From contig JASLQO010000011.1 in NCBI GenBank assembly GCA_030744435.1, forward strand, positions 124,001-188,000: a DNA stretch of 64,000 bases, in the 5' to 3' direction. Below the pieces are notes generated by a model, which was not told the origin of the DNA, did no database searches, and saw only the letters and a program-made list of their open reading frames with translations. Positions 16,515 to 25,105 of the stretch are shown here, one piece after another (positions within the stretch are counted from its first letter, which is position 1; each line of letters opens with the position of its first letter). This DNA is from JASLQO01 sp002327525. GTDB taxonomy: Bacteria; Pseudomonadota; Gammaproteobacteria; Pseudomonadales; Azotimanducaceae. The position numbers and the translations under genes were made by a program.

Positions 16515-17240
16515 CTACCCCGCGCTAAACACCAGAGCGGCCAGTTCCCGGAACCTCACCGAAGCGATGCTGCGCTCGGTCATCGATCCTGCATCCAGCA
16601 CCCAGGCTTCCGCGGCCCCCTCCGATTCAAATCCGACTACAATCACACGGTTCCACGCCTCATCCGCGCCAATGTCGAGCACGTGCACCGCAGTGTCCCA
16701 CACCACCGTACCTCCATGCGGCGCGACATTAGCCGTTAGATCCCGGTGATGCTCCGCCTTGGCATCAGGGGCTTCGATGAGAATCACGCAGATCGCGCCA
16801 AAATCGAGTGCTCGGGCAGGAACGGACTGGGTCGCCACGAACATGCGGTCGAAGCCGGTCTCGGGGCTGGCCAGCGCTCTGAATTCCGCGCTGGTGACCG
16901 ACTGCACCACCTCTCCGGCGAGAGGAAAGCGTACCAGTTCCAACACACGCCACTCGTCACTGCGCCTTCCCTGCACCACCCGCAGCAGATCGCCCTGCCA
17001 CTGAGACTGCCCGCCTACCGCCTGCATAAGCACGCTCATGGGTGTGGCATAGGCAGATTTCCAGGCAGCCTCGTCGATACTGTCGTAGCGCGCGAAGTGC
17101 AGTGCATACATGGGCTTTTCGCGCTGCTCGTCGTCGAGCACCATGGTCAGCATCTGCGGCCCAAGCCAGATCACCGCAATGGCCGCCGAGGCCGCTACCA
17201 CGACGCAAAAAGCCAGAAACACCTTGAGTGATCCGCTCAT
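16515..17240 (-). CDS. uncharacterised single-pass membrane protein
   Basis: The 241-residue product has an N-terminal membrane helix (VFLAFCVVVAASAAIAVIWLG). A soluble domain follows containing two related halves of alpha/beta (ferredoxin-like dimeric barrel) appearance: SAEFRALASPETGFDRMFVATQSVP and VHVLDIGADEAWNRVIVVGFES. I do not recognise a named family. It lies 35 bases upstream of the DUF385-like reductase on the same strand, so the two may form an operon. Start M at 17240 precedes the helix; the longer frame adds 22 residues without features. Confidence 0.6.
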   Translation of the reverse strand: MSGSLKVFLAFCVVVAASAAIAVIWLGPQMLTMVLDDEQREKPMYALHFARYDSIDEAAWKSAYATPMSVLMQAVGGQSQWQGDLLRVVQGRRSDEWRVLELVRFPLAGEVVQSVTSAEFRALASPETGFDRMFVATQSVPARALDFGAICVILIEAPDAKAEHHRDLTANVAPHGGTVVWDTAVHVLDIGADEAWNRVIVVGFESEGAAEAWVLDAGSMTERSIASVRFRELAALVFSAG

Positions 17241-17362
17241 CCGCAGACCTTGGCCGGTAACTGATTCAGCTGCAACGCTGCCACCCGTCCTGGAGATGCG
17301 GTACATTTTCAGACAGACAGGTCTTCGAGTACACCCAACTCACAGCAGGAAGGACAAGAGTC

Positions 17363-18196
17363 ATGTACGAAGAAATTCGCTACGAGGTGAGTGATCCCGT
17401 GGCCACCATTACGATGAACCGCCCGGATGCTCTGAATGCGTTCACCAACTGTATGCTCGTGGAAATCCGCCATGCGCTCGGCAAAGCGGAGAAGGACGAG
17501 CGGGTAGTCGGCATCGCACTCACTGGGGAGGGTCGTGGATTCTGTGCAGGCATGGACATGAATGCTCTCAACTTCATGCCTGGCGGCAAAGGGGCGGCAG
17601 GGGGCAATCTGTCCGCGCTCGAGGCACACCCGGGCGACCCGGATCCCGGCCCCAATTTTCAGGTCACTTTTTCTTATCTCATGTCGATCCGTAAACCGTT
17701 GATAGCCGCCATCAACGGCGCCTGTAAGGGACTCGGCTTCGTATTCGCCATGCTCTGTGAGATGCGTTTCGTGCAACGTCAGGCCAAGTTCACCACCGCA
17801 TTCTCGCAGCGCGAGCTCATCACCAAGCATGGTGTGAGTTGGATTCTGCCTCGGCTCGCCGGACCCGGACGCGCGCTCGATCTTCTCTGGAGCACGCGCA
17901 AGTTCACAGGCGAAGAGACGCAGCAGCCAGGACTCGCGGAGCACCTGGTTGAAACTGGAGAGGCCCCAGAGGCGGCAGTCGGATATATTAGCGAACTTGA
18001 GAGTGTGGTCTCACCGACATCGCTCAAAGTCATCAAGGCCCAGGTCTACCGACATCTGAACATGCAGCTTGGCAAAGCCATGGCGCAAACCAACACGTGG
18101 ATGGCCGAGAGCCTGGAGCGCGACGACTTTCGTGAGGGTGTGCGCTGCTTCATGGAGCGCCGTCCACCTGCCTTCGACCGTATCAAAGCGGAGTAA
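17363..18196 (+). CDS. enoyl-CoA hydratase/isomerase family protein
   Basis: The 277-residue crotonase has FCAGMDMNALNF and AINGACKGLGFVFAMLCEMRF as oxyanion-hole segments and a Gly/Pro-rich insert after the first. Position two of the hydratase Glu pair reads FSQRELITKHGVSWILPRL, giving Glu in the first part and His-Gly rather than Glu-Gly in the second; isomerase, hydrolase or another crotonase activity is possible. A strong AGGAAGGA site precedes ATG 17363. It is the first gene of a run with DUF169 (3-base gap) and nitroreductase. Confidence 0.85.
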   Translation: MYEEIRYEVSDPVATITMNRPDALNAFTNCMLVEIRHALGKAEKDERVVGIALTGEGRGFCAGMDMNALNFMPGGKGAAGGNLSALEAHPGDPDPGPNFQVTFSYLMSIRKPLIAAINGACKGLGFVFAMLCEMRFVQRQAKFTTAFSQRELITKHGVSWILPRLAGPGRALDLLWSTRKFTGEETQQPGLAEHLVETGEAPEAAVGYISELESVVSPTSLKVIKAQVYRHLNMQLGKAMAQTNTWMAESLERDDFREGVRCFMERRPPAFDRIKAE

Positions 18197-18199
18197 ATC

Positions 18200-18997
18200 A
18201 TGAGTGATGTCATCACCACAGACCAATCCAGCTTCGACTGGCCGGAACTCCTTGAAACGCTAAACCGGTTGCTGCGACTGCGCACCACCCCAATCGGCAT
18301 GAAGCTGTTTGCCACTCGTGAGGAAATGGAAGCCATCCCCCGCATCCGAAGACCCTCTTCTATTCACACCACCGACCAGATCGTGGGCCAGGCGTCGCGC
18401 AACGGCTGGACCGTGGGCGTCACCGTGGACGATTTGGTAGGAGCCCAGTGCAGTACCGTCATCGGTTTGACACCCCGAAGCGAGGAATGGCTGTCCGGCA
18501 AACAAATGGCCGGCGTGTGGTTTGCCGACCGGGACGAGGCCGCTGCGCACCAGCAGGCCATGGACGTGGTGCCTCATGGTCAATTCGAAGCGATGGCCGT
18601 CAGCCCGCTGGCTAGCGGACGGCTGAACCCGCCGGACATCTGCCTGATCTATGCAACACCAGCGCAAATGATATTATTTATCAATGGCTTACAGTGGACT
18701 GGTTATAAAAAACTTGAATGGGGGTGCGTGGGAGAATCCGCGTGTGCCGACTCCTGGGGACGCGCGTTGGCCACAGGAGAGCCGAGCCTCTCGATTCCTT
18801 GTTTCGCCGAGCGGCGCTATGGCGGGGTAATGGAAGACGAGTTGCTCATGGCACTGCCTCCTCATTTCCTGCCCAGGATCATTACGGGTATGGAAGCACT
18901 ATCCCGGAACGGCCTTCGTTACCCGATACCTCAGTACGGGATCAACACCGATGCGCGCGCCGGGCTCGGTGTGAGTTATCCCGACCGTAACAGGTGA
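18200..18997 (+). CDS. DUF169 family protein
   Basis: The 265-residue protein has the DUF169 layout: a RTTPIGMKLF motif near residue 32, a cysteine-containing VGAQCSTVIGL segment, YATPAQMILFINGLQW, and the CVGESACADSWGRALATGEPSLSIPC region with several cysteines. The family is uncharacterised, sometimes linked to metal or redox functions. It sits between an enoyl-CoA hydratase-like gene and a nitroreductase and overlaps the latter by four bases (GTGA), suggesting a joint redox step. Confidence 0.75.
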   Translation: MSDVITTDQSSFDWPELLETLNRLLRLRTTPIGMKLFATREEMEAIPRIRRPSSIHTTDQIVGQASRNGWTVGVTVDDLVGAQCSTVIGLTPRSEEWLSGKQMAGVWFADRDEAAAHQQAMDVVPHGQFEAMAVSPLASGRLNPPDICLIYATPAQMILFINGLQWTGYKKLEWGCVGESACADSWGRALATGEPSLSIPCFAERRYGGVMEDELLMALPPHFLPRIITGMEALSRNGLRYPIPQYGINTDARAGLGVSYPDRNR

Positions 18998-19656
18998 CCG
19001 ATATGGAACTCTACGATGCCATGAGCAGCCTGCGCGCAGTCCGCAGGCTTCGCCCCGACCCCATCCCGGATCTGGTGCTGCGGCGCGTTCTCACCGCCGC
19101 CACCTGGGCGCCCACCGGCGGCAACATGCAGCCCTGGCGTATCGTGCTGGTGCGCGAGGGCGTCAGGAAGCAACGTCTGGAAGACCTCTACCGCCCGCAC
19201 TGGGAGGCATACCTGCCGGGTTATGCCGCCAAGACCGCCTCGCTGAGTGGCGATGCGTTGGCGAAATCCAACCGAGCCATCGAGGCGGGTAACTATCTCG
19301 CAACGCACCTTCACCAGGCGCCCGCAATCGCCGTGTTCTGCTTCAACCCGCAGATCATGACCATTACCGATTCAGACCTGACACGGCCCAGCGTCGTCGG
19401 GGGCGGTTCCCTATATCCAGCCGTCCAGAATCTGCTACTCGCGTGCCGCAACGAAGGCCTCGGATGTGTCCTCACCACGCTGTTGTGTATCGAGGAAGAC
19501 ACGGTGCGCGAACTGCTCGAGCTGCCGGACGGCTGGTATACCTGTGCCCACGTGCCCATCGGCTACCCCGTGGGCGGTGGATACGGTGCTATATCGCGCC
19601 GCAGCGTGGATGAAATGGTGTTCGAGGACGCCTGGGGGGATTCACTATCCTGTTGA
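18994..19656 (+). CDS. nitroreductase-family flavoprotein
   Basis: The 220-residue protein has the FMN-binding start SSLRAVRRLRPDPIPDLVLRRVL, the WAPTGGNMQPWRIVLV motif, and the C-terminal PIGYPVGGGYGAISRRSVDEMV. Members reduce nitro, quinone or enone groups with NAD(P)H. Start GTG 18994 overlaps the DUF169 stop; an ATG four codons later is an alternative. It is the last gene of the three-gene unit and converges on a decayed gene. Confidence 0.83.
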   Translation: MTDMELYDAMSSLRAVRRLRPDPIPDLVLRRVLTAATWAPTGGNMQPWRIVLVREGVRKQRLEDLYRPHWEAYLPGYAAKTASLSGDALAKSNRAIEAGNYLATHLHQAPAIAVFCFNPQIMTITDSDLTRPSVVGGGSLYPAVQNLLLACRNEGLGCVLTTLLCIEEDTVRELLELPDGWYTCAHVPIGYPVGGGYGAISRRSVDEMVFEDAWGDSLSC

Positions 19657-20148
19657 GAGAAGCTCCGGATCGCTCAGCGCATCGAAACCGGCGAGAATTC
19701 GCGCACCGTCCTCATGATCCAGGATCTGCGGCCTCAGCACCTCATACTGCGCCCGCACCGCGAGTTTCGGCTGTTCCACGCTCGCCCCCTGCACCAGAGC
19801 ACCCCAGAACCGGTGGATGAGCGGCTCCTGAAACGATGCCGCCATCCAGCGTACGCAATGTCTGCTCGCACGGGTACCGGAACAGGCCACGGTTGCCACA
19901 CGCCGAGCACTGACCTCATCACGCGCACCTGGATTCTGGATGAGATCGAAGCCTTGCTACCACAACGGGTCGATTGCGTGCATGATCGCGACCTCCGGGG
20001 CGTACACGATATCTTGAAGCCGCTCACCGTCGCCACCGGCACCGACCTCTCCATTCATCTCAAGGCACTCATCGATGAGGTGCCGCGCTGGCGTGACGAC
20101 GCCACAATTCCGCCGCGACCCACCGAATCCATGGCGAACCTGCCGCAC
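19645..20148 (-). pseudogene. unrecognised decayed gene (in-frame TAG)
   Basis: One reverse frame reads protein-like over about 165 codons but is interrupted by TAG at 19957-19959. Upstream is DECLEMNGEVGAGGDGERLQDIVYAPEVAIMHAIDPLW; downstream is a well-formed stretch, WMAASFQEPLIHRFWGALVQG, then KLAVRAQYEVLRPQILDHEDG. I do not recognise the family. The end overlaps the nitroreductase by 12 bases. No intact start is clear. A 157-codon forward frame over the same bases lacks protein character. Confidence 0.45.
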
Positions 20149-20200
20149 CTCGATCGCGCATTGGCAACCCCGGAGGAGATGTTGTGATACTCGCGAACGA

Positions 20201-21367
20201 TCAGCGCAGGGAAGCTCCGAGTATATCTCGCGCGATGATATGCCGTTGTATCTCGTTCGGACCTTCGCCGATGCGCCGTATGCGCATTTCGCGATACCAG
20301 CGCTCGAACGGGAAGTCCTTCGTCACGCCATAGCCGCCGAACATCTGCATGCAGCGATCCACCACGCGGCTGGCCGCCTCCGTCGCAACCAGCTTGGCCA
20401 TGGCTGCTTCCTTGCGGAAATCCTCGCCACGCTCGGCGCGGCTGGCTGCCTCCAGCGTCACCCAGCGTGATTGCTTGATGTCGATTTCGTTGTCCACCAG
20501 CATCCACTGAATGGCCTGACGCGATGACAGCGGCGCACCGAAGGTCTCGCGTACCGGCACGTACTCCAGAGCCATCTCGTGTGCCTTGATGGCAACCCCG
20601 ACACAGCCCGCTGCATAGGGAATACGCTGACGAGAGAGCCGGTCGTTGGCGATGGCAAACCCGCGGTTGAGCTCACCGAGGATGTTGGCCGCCGGTACCC
20701 GCATGTCGTCGAACTGAAGTTCCGTGGCGTAGTGCGCCGAGCGCAGCGTGTGCACCACTCGGCGCACGTGAAAGCCCTCCGTATCGGTATCGACGATGAA
20801 ACAGGTCACTCCATTACGGCCGCGCTCCTTGTCCGTTCGCGCAAATACGAGCCCAAAATCTGCCTTGTCCGCACCGCTGATGAAGATCTTGCCGCCGTTG
20901 ATGATCCAATCATCCCCATCGCGTTCGGCACGGGTCTGGATGGCTCGAGCCGGATCGCTGCCGCCGGAGGGTTCCGTCAATCCGAAGAATCCTCGCTTCT
21001 CCCCGCGCAGAGTCGGGTACAGATACCGCTCCTTCTGCTGGTCCGTCGCTTCGAACAACTGGGCCAGGCCAGCACCACCGAAGACACCGTAGCAGGGCGC
21101 ATAGAGGCCTGCCCGATGCTGGCTCAATTCGATGGCGATGAGGGTTCGGGTCACCAGGTCGATCTCCGGGCCGCCGTACTCCGGCGGAATATCGAGACCA
21201 TAGAGGCCCATGGCCCTGGTCGTGCCGATGAGTCTCTCCCGGTCTTCCTCACCCAGACGATCCGCATCCGGATCCAGATCGAGTTCCAGCGGCACGATCT
21301 CTTCACGCACGAAGCGTCGCACCATGCCTACGATCAGCTCCTGCTCCTCGCTTAGCTGGAGATCCAT
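20201..21367 (-). CDS. acyl-CoA dehydrogenase
   Basis: The 388-residue enzyme has GLTEPSGGSDPARAIQT, the beta-domain NGGKIFISGADKADFG, and the C-terminal MFGGYGVTKDFPFERWYREMRI followed by RIGEGPNEIQ. The glutamate of GEG matches the medium-chain-type catalytic base, so it should be active. Helix G has no competing Glu. It oxidises acyl-CoA to enoyl-CoA and passes electrons to ETF. It is the third gene of the TPP enzyme/small protein/dehydrogenase operon, and its ATG overlaps the preceding stop by one base. Confidence 0.9.
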   Translation of the reverse strand: MDLQLSEEQELIVGMVRRFVREEIVPLELDLDPDADRLGEEDRERLIGTTRAMGLYGLDIPPEYGGPEIDLVTRTLIAIELSQHRAGLYAPCYGVFGGAGLAQLFEATDQQKERYLYPTLRGEKRGFFGLTEPSGGSDPARAIQTRAERDGDDWIINGGKIFISGADKADFGLVFARTDKERGRNGVTCFIVDTDTEGFHVRRVVHTLRSAHYATELQFDDMRVPAANILGELNRGFAIANDRLSRQRIPYAAGCVGVAIKAHEMALEYVPVRETFGAPLSSRQAIQWMLVDNEIDIKQSRWVTLEAASRAERGEDFRKEAAMAKLVATEAASRVVDRCMQMFGGYGVTKDFPFERWYREMRIRRIGEGPNEIQRHIIARDILGASLR

Positions 21368-21690
21368 CAGGCTGGACTCAGTTTGCCGAGTGCCGGTTCT
21401 GGCGGGTTGGCCGGCGGCAAGCCGCCGTGATCTGCGACGTGCACCATCAGTAACTCCTGGTAACGCGTTCTATACGCTGTAGTAATCTCCACACGAAAGC
21501 CGACAGCGCCCTCGACCTCGGCCAGGGTCTGCTCCACCACTTCGCGCAGCCCGAACAGACTGCGCCCACCGGCGAAGCCGACATACAATACCTCGCCCTC
21601 GGCGTTGCCCAGTTCGAACACGCCTAGCTGGCCTCCGAGCGACTCGATCTCGTCCACACCGCGCCACGGTTTGTCCAAACGAATCGACAT
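21367..21690 (-). CDS. small conserved-looking protein between TPP enzyme and dehydrogenase
   Basis: The 107-residue protein reads GVFELGNAEGEVLYVGFAGGRSLFGLREVVEQTLAEVEGAVGFRVEITTAYRTRYQELLMVHVADHG and has a Pro-rich tail. The GVF...LYVG spacing recalls GIY-YIG folds, but the catalytic Arg/Glu pattern is not convincing. It starts one base after the TPP enzyme's stop and overlaps the next gene by one base, so it is surely part of that operon. The function is unknown; an assembly or regulatory subunit is a guess. Confidence 0.7.
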   Translation of the reverse strand: MSIRLDKPWRGVDEIESLGGQLGVFELGNAEGEVLYVGFAGGRSLFGLREVVEQTLAEVEGAVGFRVEITTAYRTRYQELLMVHVADHGGLPPANPPEPALGKLSPA

Positions 21691-23331
21691 CTACGATGCC
21701 TTCTTCTTGGGCATGATGGATATCTCCATCGGCGCGAGATGCTCCATGTCCACGTCGATCAGGTAAGGCCCCCCCGATGCGAATCCACGCTCGAGTGCAG
21801 CGTCCATGTCAGCCACGCTGGCGGCGCGTTCGGCGGGGACACCCATCCCCTGTGCGATTCTGACGAAGTCCATTTTTCCGAGATCGGTCTCGTTGATGCG
21901 GCCGAAGCGCGTATCCTGCAGCCAGCGCAGTACGCCGTAACCGTGATCATTCATCACGCACACTACCACGGGTACGTTATATTGTGCGGCGGTCGCGAGT
22001 TCCGTTGCATGGCACATAAATCCTCCATCGCCGTGTATCACGAGCGTCGCCTTGCCGGACCCGATGGCGGCTCCGATGGAAAACGGCAGACCCGGCCCGA
22101 TGGCGCCGGAGGAAGGATTGATCGACGTGCGCGGTTTGTAGATCGGGAACAACTGATTACCCCAGTTGTAGGCCGAGATGGTGGAATCGCGCACCCACAG
22201 TCCGTCCTCGGGAAGTCTCTCGCGCATGCAGTCCATGATCGCCTCGAAATCAGGGCCGAGACGATTGCGCATCGCCACGCGCACGCCATCGCGCGCCTCG
22301 TACACCGTTTCGTTGAACTGACCGTCATTTGGAGACACGTCATCGAGGCCCTCGCCGATAGCCTCCAACGCCTTTTTCGCATCCGCCACGACGCCGAGCG
22401 CCGCGGTGTGCGTACGTCCGACCATGTTGGGGTCGATGTCGATCTGCAACAACTCGCCCGGCGGCACGAAATTCTGTCCGCCGCCCTCCACGCCGACGGC
22501 GAATTTGGTGCCCACCGCAATGGTCAGGTCGGCACCCGTGAGCGATTGATAGATCCCGGCACTGGTGAAATAGTTGCCCACGCTTTGTGGGTGGTTCTCC
22601 GCAATGGCACCCCGCCCGTCCACCGTGGTCAGCACAGGTGCGTCCAGCTTTTCAGCCAGCTTCGTGAGTGCCACCGAGGCGTCCGCACAGATGACGCCGC
22701 CTCCGGCGATGATCACACGCCGGGACGCGGAGCCGATCTTGTGAACCGCGGCCTCTATATCCGCGGGTACCGGCTCGAACGACGGCGGTCGCGGCAATCT
22801 GAAACTTCCGGCAGGCGCCTCGGCATATTGCAGATCGATGGGTACTTCCAGTGCCCCGGGCGCCGGTCGACCCGTATATATGTCCCCCACCACCGCACTC
22901 AGACAGGGGCCCAGCTGATCGATATGCCTCGGGCTCTCCACGCGGCGCGATACGGTCTTGAGCATCGGCACCTGATTTTCCGCCTCGTGCACGTAAGATA
23001 AACCCTTGCCGTAGAACCTGGTCTCAGCCTGGCCGGTGATCACCAGTACGCGTGACGAAGCGTATTGCGCCTCATAGAGACCCGTCACTACGTTGGTCGT
23101 ACCGGGCCCGGTGCTCGCGATCATCACACCGAGCTTACCCGTCGCACGCGCGTACCCATCCGCTGCGTGTGTGCCGGCGCCCTCGTGACGCACATCGACC
23201 ACCTTCGTCTTTCCCAGCCGATTTATCGCATCTAGAATCGGCATGTTGTGAATGCTGATGATGCCAAACACGTGGTCCACTCCCAGCTCGGCAAGGCTCT
23301 CGGCGATCAGGTCAGCACCTGTGTAACTCAT
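21691..23331 (-). CDS. thiamine-diphosphate-dependent enzyme (acetolactate synthase-like)
   Basis: The 546-residue protein has three TPP-family domains. The Pyr domain has the cofactor-activating Glu50 in RHEGAGTHAADGYARATG. The central domain has IIAGGGVICADASVALTKLAEKL. The PP domain has HGDGGFMCHATELATAAQYNVPVV...MNDHGYG for Mg-diphosphate. Family members act on 2-oxo acids or acyl-CoAs (acetolactate synthase, oxalyl-CoA decarboxylase, benzoylformate decarboxylase types). Linkage to an acyl-CoA dehydrogenase suggests work on an acyl-CoA or 2-oxo acid intermediate. No FAD-specific feature decides the subfamily. Confidence 0.85.
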   Translation of the reverse strand: MSYTGADLIAESLAELGVDHVFGIISIHNMPILDAINRLGKTKVVDVRHEGAGTHAADGYARATGKLGVMIASTGPGTTNVVTGLYEAQYASSRVLVITGQAETRFYGKGLSYVHEAENQVPMLKTVSRRVESPRHIDQLGPCLSAVVGDIYTGRPAPGALEVPIDLQYAEAPAGSFRLPRPPSFEPVPADIEAAVHKIGSASRRVIIAGGGVICADASVALTKLAEKLDAPVLTTVDGRGAIAENHPQSVGNYFTSAGIYQSLTGADLTIAVGTKFAVGVEGGGQNFVPPGELLQIDIDPNMVGRTHTAALGVVADAKKALEAIGEGLDDVSPNDGQFNETVYEARDGVRVAMRNRLGPDFEAIMDCMRERLPEDGLWVRDSTISAYNWGNQLFPIYKPRTSINPSSGAIGPGLPFSIGAAIGSGKATLVIHGDGGFMCHATELATAAQYNVPVVVCVMNDHGYGVLRWLQDTRFGRINETDLGKMDFVRIAQGMGVPAERAASVADMDAALERGFASGGPYLIDVDMEHLAPMEISIMPKKKAS

Positions 23332-23456
23332 TCGAAATCCCTAATTGTTCATTGTTGATCGGGTGCGGCAAGCTCTTCCCCAAGGTGAGCGCCTTTCTAT
23401 CTATATTACGAAATGATGTGAAATCCGCACAAACTTATGAATTTCTCACCGTTACA

Positions 23457-23732
23457 ATGCGCGCCCTCTCATTCAGGAACATCTGTACAGTGCACACAGC
23501 GGAACAACCCCTTCAGGATTCCCGTCTCCGGAGTCTCCTCAAAGGCCTCACCTGGCGGGTCCTCGCCACCCTCACCACCGTCATCATCGCCTGGTGGATC
23601 ACTGGAGATACCGCCATGGCGCTACACATCGGCGGTATAGAAGTGTTCGCCAAGATTGCCGTGTACTACCTGCATGAACGCGCCTGGGCCAACATACATC
23701 TCGGCACCATCAGGACGATATTCGGAAGATAG
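23457..23732 (+). CDS. DUF2061 membrane protein
   Basis: The C-terminal 70 residues carry the DUF2061 pattern: LRSLLKGLTWRVLATLTTVIIAWWITGD, then IGGIEVFAKIAVYYLHERAWANI. This gives two membrane helices. The start is uncertain: ATG 23457 (91 residues) or GTG 23490 (80 residues, closer to family length). The role is unknown; some members sit beside sulfate-assimilation genes, which are absent here. It diverges from the TPP enzyme. Confidence 0.75.
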   Translation: MRALSFRNICTVHTAEQPLQDSRLRSLLKGLTWRVLATLTTVIIAWWITGDTAMALHIGGIEVFAKIAVYYLHERAWANIHLGTIRTIFGR

Positions 23733-23849
23733 TGCCGCTCGGTTCGCAGCCCTCCTTCGGTTGGACAATACTCCTCACTCGCGAACTGTGGGTCGCACAG
23801 CGTACCGGGCATGGCCAGAATGCGCGGCTCCCGCTGGACGCTGAAATCT

Positions 23850-24250
23850 ATGAGCACTCCTCTCTCCCTGCTGTTGGCCGCAGCCCTCGTCGGCGCGGCA
23901 CAATCGGCCACAGCAGAAATCCCGATCATCCGGGCCAACACCAACGCGGGAGTTTTCTTTCTCGAATTAAAGCCGGATGACGCACCCCTGAGCGTTAAAA
24001 ATTTTTTTGCCTACCTACGTGACGGCAGCTATGGCGATTCGGTCATACACCGCAGCGAGCCGGCTTCGTCATACAAGGTGGGGGCTATGGCTTCCGGGAT
24101 AGCCGGGCGCCGTTGTTTCGCCCACAGAAACCACCGGTCGTGAATGAATTCAAAATAGGCAACACGCGCGCCTGCGTCGCGATGGTAAAGCTCTCGAACC
24201 AGCCCGAGAGCGCAACCAATCAGTGGTTCATCAACCTCACGGACAATGCG
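23850..24250 (+). pseudogene. cyclophilin-type peptidyl-prolyl isomerase, frameshifted and truncated
   Basis: A signal peptide (TPLSLLLAAALVGAAQSATA) is followed by NTNAGVFFLELKPDDAPLSVKNFFAYLRDGSYGDSVIHRSEP, the start of a periplasmic cyclophilin. A one-base shift near 24060 moves the rest to another frame, where FVIQGGGYGF and NEFKIGNTRACVAMVKL...NQWFINLTDNAS continue the family. Homology stops at about 24250, where a different protein's sequence begins. The C-terminal third of the enzyme is missing, so it cannot be active. Confidence 0.82.
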
Positions 24251-24586
24251 TCGTCGAGATTCCCGGCACTTCCGGAACGAACACCTTTGCAGCCGCCTGC
24301 GTCAACGTCGGCGATTCTGCACAGATAACGGCAACACCGCATACTGGCGGTGCAGTTGTACATCTGTGAGACGGATGCGCAGGCAAATTGCATCACTGCA
24401 GTGTCATCCAGCACGACACGCCTCATGGACAAAAATGACAACGCCACCTTCACCACCCTGGCCGCGGGCTCGGACGATATCGCGTTCGATCCAGCTGTTT
24501 CGCGGGTGTTCATGCGCTTTACCAATGCCAGCGGCAATCCGGTTGATGCGACAAGCGTCGCCGCACGAGCCCTGGATGGGGACTAG
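24240..24586 (+). pseudogene. 3' fragment of a secreted surface-type protein
   Basis: Directly after the cyclophilin remnant, a frame reads VVEIPGTSGTNTFAAACVNVGDSAQITATP. A one-base shift near 24350 then leads to LYICETDAQANCITAVSS and DDIAFDPAVSRVFMRFTNASGNPVDATSVAARALDGD before a stop at 24586. Paired cysteines and the FDPA..RVFMRF pattern match the ends of secreted Ig-like proteins seen in gammaproteobacteria. There is no start region. It looks fused by deletion to the cyclophilin remnant. Confidence 0.55.
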
Positions 24587-24593
24587 TGAACGG

Positions 24594-25099
24594 CTACTCG
24601 AGCACCACCAGGTGATTGGGCAGTTCGTTCTTCTCCACGCTCGCGGGTGCCACGCGGGCCAGCAATTCTCCACAACCTCTCACACAGGCGACGAAGCCCG
24701 ACAACGTCTCTGCGGAACGCACCGCGTGCGTCAGAGCGTCCGTGAGTGCCCCCTCCAGACCGCGTATCCGACCTCCATGCGGACCTGCCGCTCCTGTTGC
24801 GCCACGATCGGCAGCACACCATTGTCGCGCTCAGCCTGACCGATACCCCAGGTTCTGCCGAGCAGGTAGCCGAACTCCTCGATGGGGTAACCCTGCAGAT
24901 CCGGCAGCATCACCACCACCACCTGATTGGTGGTCTCCTTCTCATGAGTCTGTAGGAGATTGGTGAGCCGTTGTTCGCTACTCGAATTCAGCATGTCCGC
25001 CCGATCCACCACGCGACCGGACAGCGGTGGGAACTCGGGCCCCGCTGCGAGCGCGGATGCGGCGAGTACGGCGACCAGCAGGGGTGCGATCACGCGCAT
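24594..25099 (-). pseudogene. TPM (YgcG-type) domain protein, frameshifted
   Basis: The first 115 residues are a normal TPM protein: signal peptide IAPLLVAVLAASALA, FPPLSGRVVDRADMLNSSSEQRLTNLL, then TTNQVVVVMLPDLQGYPIEEFGYLLGRTWGIGQ and RQVRMEVGYAV. A one-base shift near 24770 puts the expected LEGALTDAL into another frame, which runs on to a TAG at 24594. The downstream membrane/low-complexity part of YgcG relatives is not there. It follows the lemA remnant, as TPM genes usually follow lemA. Confidence 0.78.
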
Positions 25100-25105
25100 G
25101 TGCTT

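Noticed and set aside
19714..20187. Forward 157-codon frame
   Set aside because: It is rich in His/Arg/Pro as expected for a shadow frame; the reverse frame over the same bases looks more like protein.
21367..21690. GIY-YIG nuclease
   Set aside because: Only the GVF...YVG spacing fits; the catalytic Arg and Glu pattern is not convincing and the operon is metabolic.
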